Shown in pieces: positions 1 to 9,164 of a stretch of 64,000 nt of DNA. Made by a program: the position numbers and the translations under genes. This DNA comes from WQXF01 sp031553615. GTDB taxonomy: Bacteria; Bacillota; Clostridia; Christensenellales; Aristaeellaceae. Numbering within the stretch: the stretch's first letter is position 1; every line of letters starts with the position of its first letter. Where the stretch lies: positions 86,416 through 150,415 of the forward strand of contig JAVBLJ010000008.1 in assembly GCA_031553615.1 (NCBI GenBank), given 5' to 3'. Below the pieces are notes generated by a model that did not search any database, was not told the DNA's origin, and saw nothing but the letters and a program-made list of their open reading frames with translations.

Positions 1-1
1 G

Positions 2-2359
2 CCCGCCGCGCCCGCTGCGGCCGCGCAGGGCCGTTGGTCGGTGTTTGTGTACCTGTGCGGCTCCGATCTGGAGAGCAGAGGCGGCGCGGCGACCGCCAAC
101 CTGGTGGAGGCCATGAAGGTCGATTACCCCGACGGCGTGACCGTGCTGGTGCAGACCGGCGGCTCCAAGAAGTGGAACATACGCGGCGTGGACGCGGGCA
201 AGCTGCAGCGCTTCGTGGTTCAAAAGGGCCGGCTCAAGCTGGTGGATGAGCAGCCGCGCGCCTCCATGGGCGATGCCAAGACGCTCACCGCTTTTTTGCA
301 GTACGGCATCGCCAACTACCCGGCGGATCACTACATGACGGTTTTCTGGAACCACGGCAGCGGCAGCGTGGGCGGCGTCTGCTTCGATGAGCTGTACAAT
401 TCCGATTGCCTCTCGCTGACGGAGATGAGCAAGGCGCTCAAGGCCTCGGGCGTGCAATACGACGTGCTGGGCTTCGATACCTGCCTCATGGCCTCGCTGG
501 AGCTGGCCAACGCCATCGCGCCCTACGGCAAGTACATGGTGGCTTCCGAGGAATACGAGCCCGGCGGCGGCTGGGATTACGAAGGCTTTCTGAAATACAT
601 CGCCACCAACCCCAACGCGGGCGGATTGGACTTGGGCAAAAAGATTTGCGACACGTACATGGCCAAATGCAAGCGCTCGCGCACCGACGATATGGCTACC
701 CTGTCGGTGGTCGACCTGGCCAAGATTCCAGCGGTGGTGGACGCGTTTGACCGCATGGCGAGCGAAATGAACGGAACCACCCAGGATATTGCCACCTTCC
801 GCACGCTGACCTCGGCCGTCAGAAGCGCCGAGAGCTACGGCGGCAAGAGCGCGCGCGAGGGCTACTCCAACATGGTCGACCTGGGCGATTTGGTGACCAA
901 AGCCGAGGCCGTGCTTTCCAAAACGGGCATGGACGTGCTCAATGCGCTGTTCTCCTCGGTTTCGTACAACGTGAAGGGCCGCAGCCGCATCAATGCCAAC
1001 GGCCTGAGCGTATTCTATCCGCTGGGTGATATCTCCAAGAATTATCTGGCCGTATATTTCACCGATGCGGCCACCTCGCAAAACTATCGCCACTACGTGC
1101 AGACCGTGGCCGATTACAAGGGCGATATCGCCGTGGATAGCTGGGGCGATGCCAGCTCGTACACCTCAGGCACACCCGGTTCCACGGGCGGGGATTCGTG
1201 GATGGACATGCTGATGAACCTGCTCGGCGATTCCAGCGGATCATCGGGCACGAGCGGATACGATCAGCCCCTGCAGGAGGTGACCCCCGGCCAGTCCACG
1301 CAGCCCGATCCCTTCGGATCGTTGGGCGGGGATTCGTCCGGCGGATCGTGGATGGATCTCCTTTCCGGCTTGCTGGGAGAGGATTCCTCCTCTTCGAATA
1401 GCGGCTACGGCGACAGCGGCAGCACCCTCACCCCGCCCACGGACGACGGATCGAACGCTTTGGGCGGCGGTTCGTGGATGGACCTCCTCGCCGGTCTGCT
1501 GGGCGACGGTTCCTCCTCCGGCGGCTACGGCGATTACAGCCTCGAGGACATCACCGGCACGGTGGAGGGCGGCGGTTCGCAGGGTAGCGTCGATTCTCAG
1601 AACAGCCTCGGTTCTACTGGCGGCTTCTCCTGGATCGCAGAGGATCAGCAGCACGATTACGGCACCGCCGACATGCTGCAGGAGGAGGATTACGACGTTT
1701 CCTTCGAAAACTACATCACCGAGGACGGTACCTACGCCCTGATCTTCAAGGACGGCCTGGATTCGGTGGAATCGGTCAACTTCGTGCTTAGCTACCTGGA
1801 TTACGATTACAACGAGTACATGGCCCTGGGCCAGGATAATGACCTGGACGCCGATTGGAAAAATGGCTTCTTCTACGATAATTTCCGGGGCGTTTGGCCC
1901 ACCATCGATGGCGTTTGGTGCGCGCCCCTGCTCATCGCCGAGGAGGAAACCTACAACCTCTACACCATCCCGGTGCTACTCAACGGCGAGCGCGCCTTCC
2001 TGCGCGCCGTCTATTGGTTCGACGACGATCCGGAGGTCGATGGCTCCTTCGAGGTGCTGGGCGCGTGGAACGGCTTGGCCGAAAGCACCAGCATGAGCGG
2101 CCGCAACATCCGCAAGCTGGTAAAGGGCGACGAGGTCACCTTCCTGTTCGATTCCATCAATTGGGATACGCAGGAAACCACCACCTATCAGCTCGAGACC
2201 ATCACCATCCAGGGCGAGCCGGTGATGGAGGAGAGCCAGCTGGCCGATGGCGACTACGAATATTACTACATCGTCACCGATCTGTTCGGCAACACGTACT
2301 ACTCCGAGCCGATTCTGATGACGTACGATCAGGGCGATATCACGCTAAGCACGATGTAG
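2..2359 (+). CDS. Clostripain-family (peptidase C11) secreted cysteine protease, 5' end outside window
   Basis: The reading frame is open from base 2, so the start and any signal peptide lie upstream of the window. The first visible segment (WSVFVYLCGSDLES) is the typical opening of the C11 fold. The His of VFWNHGSG (codon 353-355) and the Cys of GFDTCLMA (codon 482-484) fit the C11 catalytic dyad, which cleaves after basic residues in known members. The peptidase domain ends near base 1130. It is followed by a Ser/Gly-rich stretch carrying three copies of a WMDLL..LLG motif (Trp codons at 1199, 1349 and 1475), then an Asp/Glu/Tyr-rich C-terminal domain I do not recognise. Likely secreted or cell-surface. 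The family call is firm; the roles of the repeats and C-terminal domain are unknown. Confidence 0.9.
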   Translation, partial: PAAPAAAAQGRWSVFVYLCGSDLESRGGAATANLVEAMKVDYPDGVTVLVQTGGSKKWNIRGVDAGKLQRFVVQKGRLKLVDEQPRASMGDAKTLTAFLQYGIANYPADHYMTVFWNHGSGSVGGVCFDELYNSDCLSLTEMSKALKASGVQYDVLGFDTCLMASLELANAIAPYGKYMVASEEYEPGGGWDYEGFLKYIATNPNAGGLDLGKKICDTYMAKCKRSRTDDMATLSVVDLAKIPAVVDAFDRMASEMNGTTQDIATFRTLTSAVRSAESYGGKSAREGYSNMVDLGDLVTKAEAVLSKTGMDVLNALFSSVSYNVKGRSRINANGLSVFYPLGDISKNYLAVYFTDAATSQNYRHYVQTVADYKGDIAVDSWGDASSYTSGTPGSTGGDSWMDMLMNLLGDSSGSSGTSGYDQPLQEVTPGQSTQPDPFGSLGGDSSGGSWMDLLSGLLGEDSSSSNSGYGDSGSTLTPPTDDGSNALGGGSWMDLLAGLLGDGSSSGGYGDYSLEDITGTVEGGGSQGSVDSQNSLGSTGGFSWIAEDQQHDYGTADMLQEEDYDVSFENYITEDGTYALIFKDGLDSVESVNFVLSYLDYDYNEYMALGQDNDLDADWKNGFFYDNFRGVWPTIDGVWCAPLLIAEEETYNLYTIPVLLNGERAFLRAVYWFDDDPEVDGSFEVLGAWNGLAESTSMSGRNIRKLVKGDEVTFLFDSINWDTQETTTYQLETITIQGEPVMEESQLADGDYEYYYIVTDLFGNTYYSEPILMTYDQGDITLSTM

Positions 2360-2437
2360 CCGAAGGCTCCTCTCGCTGGGCACAACGTAGCCGAGGGACC
2401 TCTCTCCCTTCAGAATGCATCCACAAAGGAGAACGAC

Positions 2438-3439
2438 ATGCACCGTTTACCGCTCACCGTCACCCTGCGCGAAGGCGCATACCACATCGCTTGGCAAGGC
2501 CCGCTGGAGGGCGCGCGCCTGTGCGCAAGCTCCATCCCCTACGATCCCGCCCCCGCGCCGGTATGCGCGCTGGAGGCCCCCGAATGCACCGTGCCCTTCA
2601 CGGGGCTGCGCACCTACTTCGCCGTGGAGGCGGGCGGTGCGCCCGTGTGGGCTGCCGACCGCGCCGTGGAGATTCCCAGCGTGGAAAACTTCCGCGATCT
2701 GGGCGGATACCCGGCAGCCGGGGGCAAGACGGTACGCTGGGGCCGCTTCTTCCGCAGCGCGGTGGTCAACGGCCTTTCCCAGGCCGAGCAGGCCACGCTG
2801 GCCGGTATGCGCATCGCACAGGTGTTCGATTTCCGCGCCGCACCCGAGGCCGACGCCAACCCCGATGCCCTGGCCGAGGGCACCCGCTACCGCAACGTTC
2901 CCGCCTTCACCCACGAGGGTCTGGCGGCCAAGCTGGTGGAGATGGATTTGGCCGAGCGGATGTCCCTCATCCGCACGCGGGAGGATGCCACCCCGGTGCG
3001 CGCCATGTTCACCGCCATCTATGCCGAGCTGCCCTTCGCCAATGCGGCCTACCGCCAAGTGTTCGATGCGCTGGACGAGGAGAGCTGCTTGCCCCTGCTG
3101 CAGCACTGCACCGCGGGCAAGGATCGCACCGGCGTGTGCAGCGCGCTGATCCTGCTGGCGCTGGGCGTACTGCGGGAGACCGTGCTGGAGGATTACCTGC
3201 TCTCCGCGCCCTACCGCGCCGAGAGCAACGCCAAGCTGATCGCCTACTTTGCGGCCAAGGGCGCCTCGGAGGCGGCGCTGGAGCTGGGCACCGAGCTGAT
3301 CTCCGTGACTCCGGCCATGCTGAACCGCACGCTGGAGGCCATCGATGCGCGCTACCCGAGCATCGAGGCCTTCCTGGCCGCCGAATACGCCGTGGATGCG
3401 GCGCGGCTGGCTCGCTGGCGCGCCCTGCACACGATTTGA
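2438..3439 (+). CDS. Tyrosine-protein phosphatase (IphP / Y_phosphatase3 type)
   Basis: 333 residues starting at an ATG after AAAGGAGAA. The signature loop HCTAGKDRTG (nucleophile Cys224, codon 3107-3109; CX5R) and the upstream motif NFRDLGGY identify a dual-specificity-like tyrosine phosphatase of the IphP family. It hydrolyses phosphotyrosine and, in some members, phosphoinositides. The first about 80 residues form a beta-rich N-terminal domain resembling the extra domain of some Bacillota members. No signal peptide is visible, so it is probably cytoplasmic. It begins 78 bp after the C11 peptidase and is followed by a hairpin, so it could be transcribed with the peptidase. The natural substrate cannot be read from sequence. 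Confidence 0.9.
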   Translation: MHRLPLTVTLREGAYHIAWQGPLEGARLCASSIPYDPAPAPVCALEAPECTVPFTGLRTYFAVEAGGAPVWAADRAVEIPSVENFRDLGGYPAAGGKTVRWGRFFRSAVVNGLSQAEQATLAGMRIAQVFDFRAAPEADANPDALAEGTRYRNVPAFTHEGLAAKLVEMDLAERMSLIRTREDATPVRAMFTAIYAELPFANAAYRQVFDALDEESCLPLLQHCTAGKDRTGVCSALILLALGVLRETVLEDYLLSAPYRAESNAKLIAYFAAKGASEAALELGTELISVTPAMLNRTLEAIDARYPSIEAFLAAEYAVDAARLARWRALHTI

Positions 3440-3478
3440 CGGAGTTTTGACAAAAATCGCATTTTCCTGGGCATTAAG

Positions 3479-3513
3479 CGGCCTGTCCTGGCAATATTTG
3501 CAGGGACAGGCCG
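3479..3513 (+). terminator. Hairpin after the tyrosine phosphatase, possible terminator
   Basis: A perfect 10-bp inverted repeat, CGGCCTGTCC / GGACAGGCCG, with a 15-nt loop, 39 bp after the phosphatase stop. The T-run (GTTTTT) begins about 12 nt past the stem, so this is a weak or unusual intrinsic terminator. Confidence 0.4.
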
Positions 3514-3576
3514 TATCTCAATGCAGTTTTTCCGTCGGGGTATCAATAAGATTTTGTTAAACTTTTGTCAAAGCTA

Positions 3577-3605
3577 TTGCTTTTTGCGCGGAGTTTGCGC
3601 ATAAT
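3577..3605 (+). promoter_or_regulatory. Predicted sigma-A promoter for serCA
   Basis: -35 TTGCTT (3577-3582), 17-nt spacer, -10 CATAAT (3600-3605). It leaves an approximately 100-nt leader before serC. No T-box or known riboswitch was recognised in the leader. Confidence 0.45.
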
Positions 3606-3662
3606 AGGGAAATACTTTGTTATGCTAAAGCCCTGAACGGAGTATAAAAGGAAGTCACCGAA

Positions 3663-3693
3663 CCCCAACAACACCCCAACAACACCCCAACAA
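3663..3693 (+). repeat. Tandem 11-nt repeat in the serC leader
   Basis: CCCCAACAACA occurs as two perfect copies and a truncated third, ending 4 nt before the AGGAGG ribosome binding site. The track contains no G or T, so as RNA it would be unstructured. Confidence 0.8.
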
Positions 3694-3711
3694 TAACAGG
3701 AGGTGCGCACA

Positions 3712-4794
3712 ATGGAAAGGATTTTCAATTTCTCTCCGGGGCCGTCGATGTTGGCGTTGCCCGTACTCGAACAAGTGCAGAAGGAACTGCTCTGCTACGG
3801 TAGTACCGGCACCTCCGTGATGGAAATGAGCCATCGCTCCAAGATGTATTTGGAGATTTATGAAGAGGCCATCGCGCTGCTGCGCAAGCTGATGGATATC
3901 CCCGAGGAGTACGCGGTGCTGATGCCCCAGGGCGGCGCGACGCAGCAATTCTCGGCGGTGCCCCTCAACTTGCTCACCGGCACGGGCAACGCCGATTACG
4001 TGGACAGCGGCAACTTCGCCAACCTGGCCGCCAAGGAAGCCGCGCGCTACGGCAAGGTGAATGTGGTAGCCTCCTCGCGGGAGGATACATACACCTACGT
4101 GCCCGCGCTGGATAGCGCCAAGTTCAATCCGGAGGCCGATTACTTCCACATCACCACCAACAACACCATCTACGGCACCCGCTTCACCGCCCTGCCCGAA
4201 ACCGGCAGCGTGCCGCTGGTGGCGGATATGTCGTCCAACATCCTCTCCGAGGTGTACGACGTGCGCAGGTTCGGCGCGATCTACGCGGGCGCGCAAAAGA
4301 ACATCGGCCCCGCCGGGCTGTGCGTGCTCCTCGTGCGCAAGGACTTGCTGGGCAAGGCCAACCCCGCCTGCCCCAAGCTGCTCGATTGGAAGGTGCTGGC
4401 CGACAACGATTCCATGTACAACACGCCCAACACCTTCGCCATCTACGTAGCAAAGCTGGGTTTCCAGTGGCTGCTCGACCTGGGCGGCGTGGCCGCGATG
4501 GAGCAAATGAACATCGCCAAGGCCAACATCCTCTACGATTTCCTGGATCAGAGCAAGCTCTTCCGCGGCACGGCGCAGAAGGAATACCGTTCGCGCATGA
4601 ACGTCACCTTCGTCACCGGCGATGAAGCCAAGGACGAGGCCTTCGTGAAGCAGGCGGGCAAGGCCGGGCTCATCAACCTCAAGGGCCACCGCAGCGTGGG
4701 CGGCATGCGCGCCAGCATCTACAACGCCATGCCCGTCGAGGGCGTGCAAGCGCTGGTGGATTGCATGAAGAAATTCGAGCTCGAAAACGCCTGA
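3712..4794 (+). CDS. serC: Phosphoserine aminotransferase
   Basis: 360 residues. Converts 3-phosphohydroxypyruvate plus glutamate to phosphoserine (second step of serine synthesis; also acts in the pyridoxine route in some bacteria). The N-terminus IFNFSPGPSMLALPV and the PLP-binding segment AGAQKNIGPAG (Lys196, codon 4297-4299) are diagnostic of SerC, and the length matches the family (about 360). I chose ATG at 3712, 8 nt after a perfect AGGAGG at 3698-3703. A GTG three codons upstream overlaps that ribosome binding site and is unlikely. serA follows, so the two enzymes form an operon. A phosphoserine phosphatase gene (serB) is not visible in the window. Confidence 0.96.
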   Translation: MERIFNFSPGPSMLALPVLEQVQKELLCYGSTGTSVMEMSHRSKMYLEIYEEAIALLRKLMDIPEEYAVLMPQGGATQQFSAVPLNLLTGTGNADYVDSGNFANLAAKEAARYGKVNVVASSREDTYTYVPALDSAKFNPEADYFHITTNNTIYGTRFTALPETGSVPLVADMSSNILSEVYDVRRFGAIYAGAQKNIGPAGLCVLLVRKDLLGKANPACPKLLDWKVLADNDSMYNTPNTFAIYVAKLGFQWLLDLGGVAAMEQMNIAKANILYDFLDQSKLFRGTAQKEYRSRMNVTFVTGDEAKDEAFVKQAGKAGLINLKGHRSVGGMRASIYNAMPVEGVQALVDCMKKFELENA

Positions 4795-4848
4795 GGCGGC
4801 CTCTGTGCGCTTACGGCGTTCTAGCTTCAACCTTATCAAGAAAGAGAC

Positions 4849-4902
4849 TTCGCTTTCACAGGCGACCAAAGGGCTTTCCGATCGCCCTTTGGGAACCTTC
4901 GG
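4849..4902 (+). repeat. Half copy of the dispersed palindromic element (right part)
   Basis: Contains the core CCAAAGGGC ... GCCCTTTGG (4866-4874 and 4884-4892) and the end block AACCTTCGG. Closely similar segments lie at 14050-14096 and 40672-40726. It sits in the 155-bp serC-serA gap, so it is inside an operon and will be transcribed as a hairpin. Confidence 0.75.
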
Positions 4903-4949
4903 GGCATGCACTTCGAGTTTCCCATTATGACGGAGAAGGTGGAAAACGA

Positions 4950-6119
4950 ATGTTCAAAATTCAAACGCTCAACGAAATTTCCGACGTGATATACAGCCAA
5001 CTGGGCACCGAATACAGCGTCGCCAAGGATGAAGCCGCGCCCGACGCGGTGCTGGTGCGCAGCGCCTCCATGCTCGAAACCCAGTTCGCGCCCTCGCTGC
5101 TGGGCATCGCGCGCGCCGGGGCCGGGTACAACAACATCCCCGTCGACCGCTGCTCCGCGCAGGGCATCTGCGTATTCAACACGCCGGGCGCAAACGCCAA
5201 TGCGGTCTGCGAGCTGGTGATCGCCGGCATGCTGATGTGCAGCCGCGACATCGTGGGCGGCATCGCCTGGATTCAGGGCGAGAAGGGCAAGGGTGCGGAT
5301 GTGCCCAAAATTGTGGAAAAAGGCAAGGCCGCCTTCACCGGTCCCGAGCTGCGCGGAAAGCGCCTGGGCATCGTGGGTCTGGGGGCCATCGGCGTGCTGG
5401 TGGCCAACGCCGCCACCGCCCTGGGCATGGAGGTCATAGGCTTCGACCCGGCCATCTCGGTGGAGCATGCCTGGAAGCTTTCGCGCATGGTGCGCCGCGC
5501 CATGTCGCTGGAGGAGCTGCTCTCCACCAGCGATTACGTGACCCTGCACCTGCCGCTCAACGACAAGACGCGCGGCATGTTCAATGCCGACATGCTGAGC
5601 AAAATGAAGCCCACCGCCGCGCTGCTCAACTTCGCGCGGGCCGAGCTGATCGATAGCCCCGCCATGCTGGATGCGCTCGCCTCCGATCGCCTGCGCAGCT
5701 ACGTCACCGATTTCCCCACTGACGAAATGCTGGGCGTTCCGAAGGTCATACCCATCCCGCACCTGGGCGCTTCCACCCCCGAATCGGAGGACAATTGCGC
5801 CGAGATGGCCGCCGCGCAGCTCCGCGATTACCTGGAGAGCGGCACCATCCGCAATTCCGTAAACCTGCCCGATGTGGCGCTGGCCGCGCCTGCAGGCAAG
5901 CCGCGCGTCACCGTAATCCATCAGAATATTCCCAACATGCTGGCCGCTATCTCCTCCACGGCGGGCGAGCTGAGCATCAACATCTCCGATATGACCAACC
6001 GCTCGCGCGGCAACATGGCCTACACTGTGCTCGATCTGGACAACGCGACCGACCACCTCGACGCACTTTGCAAGACGATCTCCGCCATCGAAGGCGTGAT
6101 CCGAGTGAGAGCGATTTAA
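4950..6119 (+). CDS. serA: D-3-phosphoglycerate dehydrogenase, ACT-domain type
   Basis: 389 residues. Oxidises 3-phosphoglycerate to 3-phosphohydroxypyruvate with NAD+ (first step of serine synthesis). The NAD-binding motif is GLGAIG in a Rossmann domain, the active-site Arg is in NFARAELID, and the catalytic His is in IPHLGASTPESEDN. The last about 70 residues (PRVTVIHQNIPNMLAAIS onward) form an ACT domain, usual for serine feedback sensing. This is the compact form found in many Clostridia, without the ASB domain. ATG 4950 is chosen because homology begins there and GGAGAAGG precedes it. An in-frame opening back to 4761 overlaps serC and shows no family similarity. Confidence 0.95.
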   Translation: MFKIQTLNEISDVIYSQLGTEYSVAKDEAAPDAVLVRSASMLETQFAPSLLGIARAGAGYNNIPVDRCSAQGICVFNTPGANANAVCELVIAGMLMCSRDIVGGIAWIQGEKGKGADVPKIVEKGKAAFTGPELRGKRLGIVGLGAIGVLVANAATALGMEVIGFDPAISVEHAWKLSRMVRRAMSLEELLSTSDYVTLHLPLNDKTRGMFNADMLSKMKPTAALLNFARAELIDSPAMLDALASDRLRSYVTDFPTDEMLGVPKVIPIPHLGASTPESEDNCAEMAAAQLRDYLESGTIRNSVNLPDVALAAPAGKPRVTVIHQNIPNMLAAISSTAGELSINISDMTNRSRGNMAYTVLDLDNATDHLDALCKTISAIEGVIRVRAI

Positions 6120-6217
6120 CGGGGAAGGGACGGGGCGAGGGCGGCCAGGGGCGCTGTCCCTGGACCCTGACAAAGGGACAATGCCCCTTTGGAAACCCAT
6201 ACGCTTTGGTATAAAAT

Positions 6218-6252
6218 ATCGGGCCTCCGCTTTTGCGGGCCCGATGTTTTTT
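6218..6252 (+). terminator. serA: Intrinsic terminator after serA
   Basis: Stem ATCGGGC / GCCCGAT with inner CCGC / GCGG and a TTTT loop (6218-6245), followed by G and six T. A typical rho-independent terminator ending the serCA operon. The other about 250 bp before the next gene hold a G/C-rich stretch with a GACAAAGGGACAATGCCCCTTT hairpin-like segment and nothing else recognisable. Confidence 0.8.
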
Positions 6253-6409
6253 GCTTTCGAACAGGCAAAAGTTGTTCGCTGTCCTCTTGCGCGAGCGGGG
6301 GAAATGGTGTAATGTGGGTAAGGATGGTTACACAGGAAACGCAACGCAAAACCGCTACCCATGAGGCTTTCCCAGAGGTACTCCAGATGGATTTTAGGAG
6401 GTTCGCGTG

Positions 6410-8209
6410 ATGAGAGCCCACTCCCTTTCTGTCCGCCGGATGCTTTGCCTGGTGCTTTGCCTGCTGCTTTGCGCCCTATTGCCCCTGCAAGCCCTCGCCT
6501 CCGGCAAGGCGGCGCGCGCAGCCAAGCCCACCAAGGAGGAGCAGTACGAGGCCGCGCAGCTTCTATTGGAAGAGGGGCAGCTCTTCGACGCGCTCGCGGC
6601 CTTTCAGAAGCTCAAAAAGTTTCAGGAGAGCGCCGAATATGCCCAATACATCGAGGCGCGCATACTGGTGATGCAGCGCGATTTGGACGGCGCGCGCAAG
6701 GTTTTCGGCTCGCTAAGCGGCTTTCTGGATAGCGCGCAGAGCGCGGCAATCCTGGCGCAGATGGGCCTGCATCCGGTGGAGCTCAACCATCTCAAGCCCG
6801 CGGGGGACGATGTGCCCTTCGCCTATGGCCTCATGAACAGCGCGGGCGAGCAGGTGACCCAGGGCAAGTGGCAATACATCCACCGCACCTGCGCATGCTT
6901 CTGGGAGGAAGGCGCGGCGACCACCTGGGGCGAGCACGCCTTTGGCCGCGTCGCCACCGAGCATCACGTGACGGCCTTCATCATTTACCACAACCCGAAC
7001 AAGCTGCAATCCCCCCAGGTGATGTATGGCCTGCCCGCCCCGCTGAAGGACGAGGAGAACGACGGCACCGCCGGATATGGCCTCATCGACGTGCAGGGCA
7101 AGGGCTTGGTAAAGCCGATCTACCGCGCCATCCGCTGGGTGGCGTACGGCATGGCCGCCATGGAGCTGGAGGAAGGCGTGATCGATCTATACGATCTATC
7201 CGGAACGCGGGCGGTCGATCCCTGCGGCGATCGGCTGCTCGATTCCGAGACGTGGTTGCAGCCCATCGCCCAATGGGAGGATGTGGACGATCTTGCCGAC
7301 AGCGGCCGCATACTGCCCGTGAAGAAGGACGGCAAGTGGGGCTACTGCGGGCGCGAGGGTTCGCTGATCGGCGAGGGCCTGGCCTACACCACCGCGCGGG
7401 GCATTTGGGGCGGCATGGGTGCGGTGGAGATCGAGGGCAAGTGGGGCTTCGTCAACGCGGAGGGGCTGCCGACCATCCCCTGCGAATATGAAGAGGTGCG
7501 CGATTTTGCGCAAAACGAAGAGCTGGCCGCCGTCAAGCAGGGCGGCAAGTGGTACTTCATCGATAGCACCGGCAAGCGTGCGTTCGACAAGGCCTTCGAC
7601 GATGCGGACGAATACCGCATCGGTCTCGCGGCGGTGAGCGTAAGCAACAAGTGGGGCTACATCGACCGCACGGGCGCGCTGGTGATCGAGCCGGTGTACG
7701 ATGCGGCATATCGCTTCAGCGAATGGGAGCGCGTTGCCTGGGTAAAGGTGGGCGAGCTGCGCGGGATGATCGATGAACGGGGCAAGACGGTATCCAAGCC
7801 CCAGTGGGCCAAGGTTGACCCCACCTTCTCGCCGGAGCGCACGGCCCGCGTATCGGATGCCGAAGGCAAATCGGCGGTGGTCAACCCCAGGGGCAAGGTG
7901 GTAGCCAAGCTGGGGTTCAGCTCGATCTGGCGCTACGATAGCCATTTGGCCATGGCGCGCAACGCCAAGGGCGAATTGGTGATCCTTTCGCCCAAAGGGA
8001 GCGTGGTCGCCAAGCGTCCCAAGGTGAAATCGGACGTCGAATACGGCTACAACCTGCTTGAGCCGCACAACAACGTGATCACCTTCGAGGTGCGCTTCGA
8101 TCCGCACGCCGCAATCAAGCAATACCAGGTGTTCTACTACGATAAGAAGATGAAGCCGCTGAAGCTCAAGCTGCTGCCGGAGCCGGTGGTGCCGCTGATG
8201 ACGCGGTAG
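6410..8209 (+). CDS. Secreted WG-repeat protein
   Basis: 599 residues with a signal peptide (Arg/His-rich start, hydrophobic LCLVLCLLLCALLPL, cleavage near ALA-SG). A short helical, TPR-like segment (residues about 35-110) precedes repeated WG motifs (GKWGYC, GKWGFV, GKWYFI, NKWGYI) of the WG_beta_rep family, predicted to build a beta-propeller or solenoid. Such proteins are common in gut Clostridia and Bacteroidia; their function is mostly unknown. ATG 6410 is preferred over GTG 6407 because AGGAGG at 6396-6401 gives 8-nt spacing. It stands alone between the serA terminator and the next cassette. Confidence 0.88.
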   Translation: MRAHSLSVRRMLCLVLCLLLCALLPLQALASGKAARAAKPTKEEQYEAAQLLLEEGQLFDALAAFQKLKKFQESAEYAQYIEARILVMQRDLDGARKVFGSLSGFLDSAQSAAILAQMGLHPVELNHLKPAGDDVPFAYGLMNSAGEQVTQGKWQYIHRTCACFWEEGAATTWGEHAFGRVATEHHVTAFIIYHNPNKLQSPQVMYGLPAPLKDEENDGTAGYGLIDVQGKGLVKPIYRAIRWVAYGMAAMELEEGVIDLYDLSGTRAVDPCGDRLLDSETWLQPIAQWEDVDDLADSGRILPVKKDGKWGYCGREGSLIGEGLAYTTARGIWGGMGAVEIEGKWGFVNAEGLPTIPCEYEEVRDFAQNEELAAVKQGGKWYFIDSTGKRAFDKAFDDADEYRIGLAAVSVSNKWGYIDRTGALVIEPVYDAAYRFSEWERVAWVKVGELRGMIDERGKTVSKPQWAKVDPTFSPERTARVSDAEGKSAVVNPRGKVVAKLGFSSIWRYDSHLAMARNAKGELVILSPKGSVVAKRPKVKSDVEYGYNLLEPHNNVITFEVRFDPHAAIKQYQVFYYDKKMKPLKLKLLPEPVVPLMTR

Positions 8210-8336
8210 CAGCCACTCTCGCGATCTGGGATAATAGCACGCAAAGGCGAGGGGCTGTCCTGTCGGCACCATAAGCGGCAGCCACCGTGACGATGCAAAT
8301 TGGCCTTGATCCATCACAAAAGAAGGGGGGACCATT

Positions 8337-9146
8337 GTGAATAACCCCATCGAAAACCATCTTTCCTTCCAATTCGGTTCCGCAGAGATTCGTGAGCCGG
8401 GCAGTATTCTGTATTTTGGCCGCACAATCCCTACCATCATTACGGAAAGAGGAATTTATCGCGGAGGCGAGATGTGCGTCCATATCCCGCAACTCAAGAG
8501 CGTCGATCGGGAAATCTTTATCACGCTGACAAAAGATGAGCATACCACGTTGCTGAACGATTTCTTTGATCTATCGCGCGCACTCGATGAATACGAGATG
8601 GTGCTTGATTTGCGTGGGCAAGAAGCGAACGAAACATTGAAAAGGCTACAGGCGCTGGTGGAGCGACTGGAAGAGGATGACCGTGAAGAGGCCCTTGATG
8701 GGGGCACAGATGAGAAGTACGTAGATGATAATGAATATGTGCCGAGCGCCAGCTTTCGGCCCGGTGTAGCTGAGCAATACTTTAGGCAGACCCAAGGCGA
8801 TGCGCCGACATGCGCCACCTCGGTCAGCCCGCCTATCCCCTCCTTGAATATGGAAGCTTCCCCGTATGCCGAAAGAAGCGACGTGTACGTTCCCCCCGCC
8901 TTTTCGACGCCCCCTGCGATGCCGATCGCGACGCGATCTAAGATCGCATTGATTCTCATAGCCTTCTTCCTTGGCAGCCTCGGCTTTCATTACCTATATC
9001 TCGGGGATCATCAAAAATTTGTGCGCACTTTGCTTCTAAGCCTGCTTACGCTAGGTCTTTATGGCGTGCTTAGCGCACTATTTGCGATCCTTCGCGTCCT
9101 CACGGGTTCGCTGAAAACTGATTTCGACGGCGTGCCTCTACAATAA
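8337..9146 (+). CDS. TM2-domain membrane protein, first gene of a three-gene cassette
   Basis: 269 residues, GTG start 5 nt after AAGAAGGGGGG. Residues 1-60 form a globular N-terminal domain with no family I recognise (GSILYFGRTIPTI, GGEMCVHIP). An acidic helical stretch (about 60-130) and a Pro/Ser-rich linker (about 131-195) follow. The C-terminal about 70 residues match a TM2 domain: K-ALILIAFFLGSLGFHYLYLGD, a turn with the conserved G-H-YLG pattern, then a second hydrophobic helix. TM2 proteins are small membrane proteins of unclear role. The next gene starts 18 bp downstream. Base composition is visibly more AT-rich than neighbouring genes, suggesting transfer. Confidence 0.75.
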   Translation: MNNPIENHLSFQFGSAEIREPGSILYFGRTIPTIITERGIYRGGEMCVHIPQLKSVDREIFITLTKDEHTTLLNDFFDLSRALDEYEMVLDLRGQEANETLKRLQALVERLEEDDREEALDGGTDEKYVDDNEYVPSASFRPGVAEQYFRQTQGDAPTCATSVSPPIPSLNMEASPYAERSDVYVPPAFSTPPAMPIATRSKIALILIAFFLGSLGFHYLYLGDHQKFVRTLLLSLLTLGLYGVLSALFAILRVLTGSLKTDFDGVPLQ

Positions 9147-9164
9147 TCAAAGGAGACGATGCAA

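Noticed and set aside
2438..3439. Tyrosine phosphatase as the missing phosphoserine phosphatase of serCA
   Set aside because: The fold and CX5R chemistry fit protein tyrosine phosphatases, and a hairpin plus a new promoter separate it from serC.
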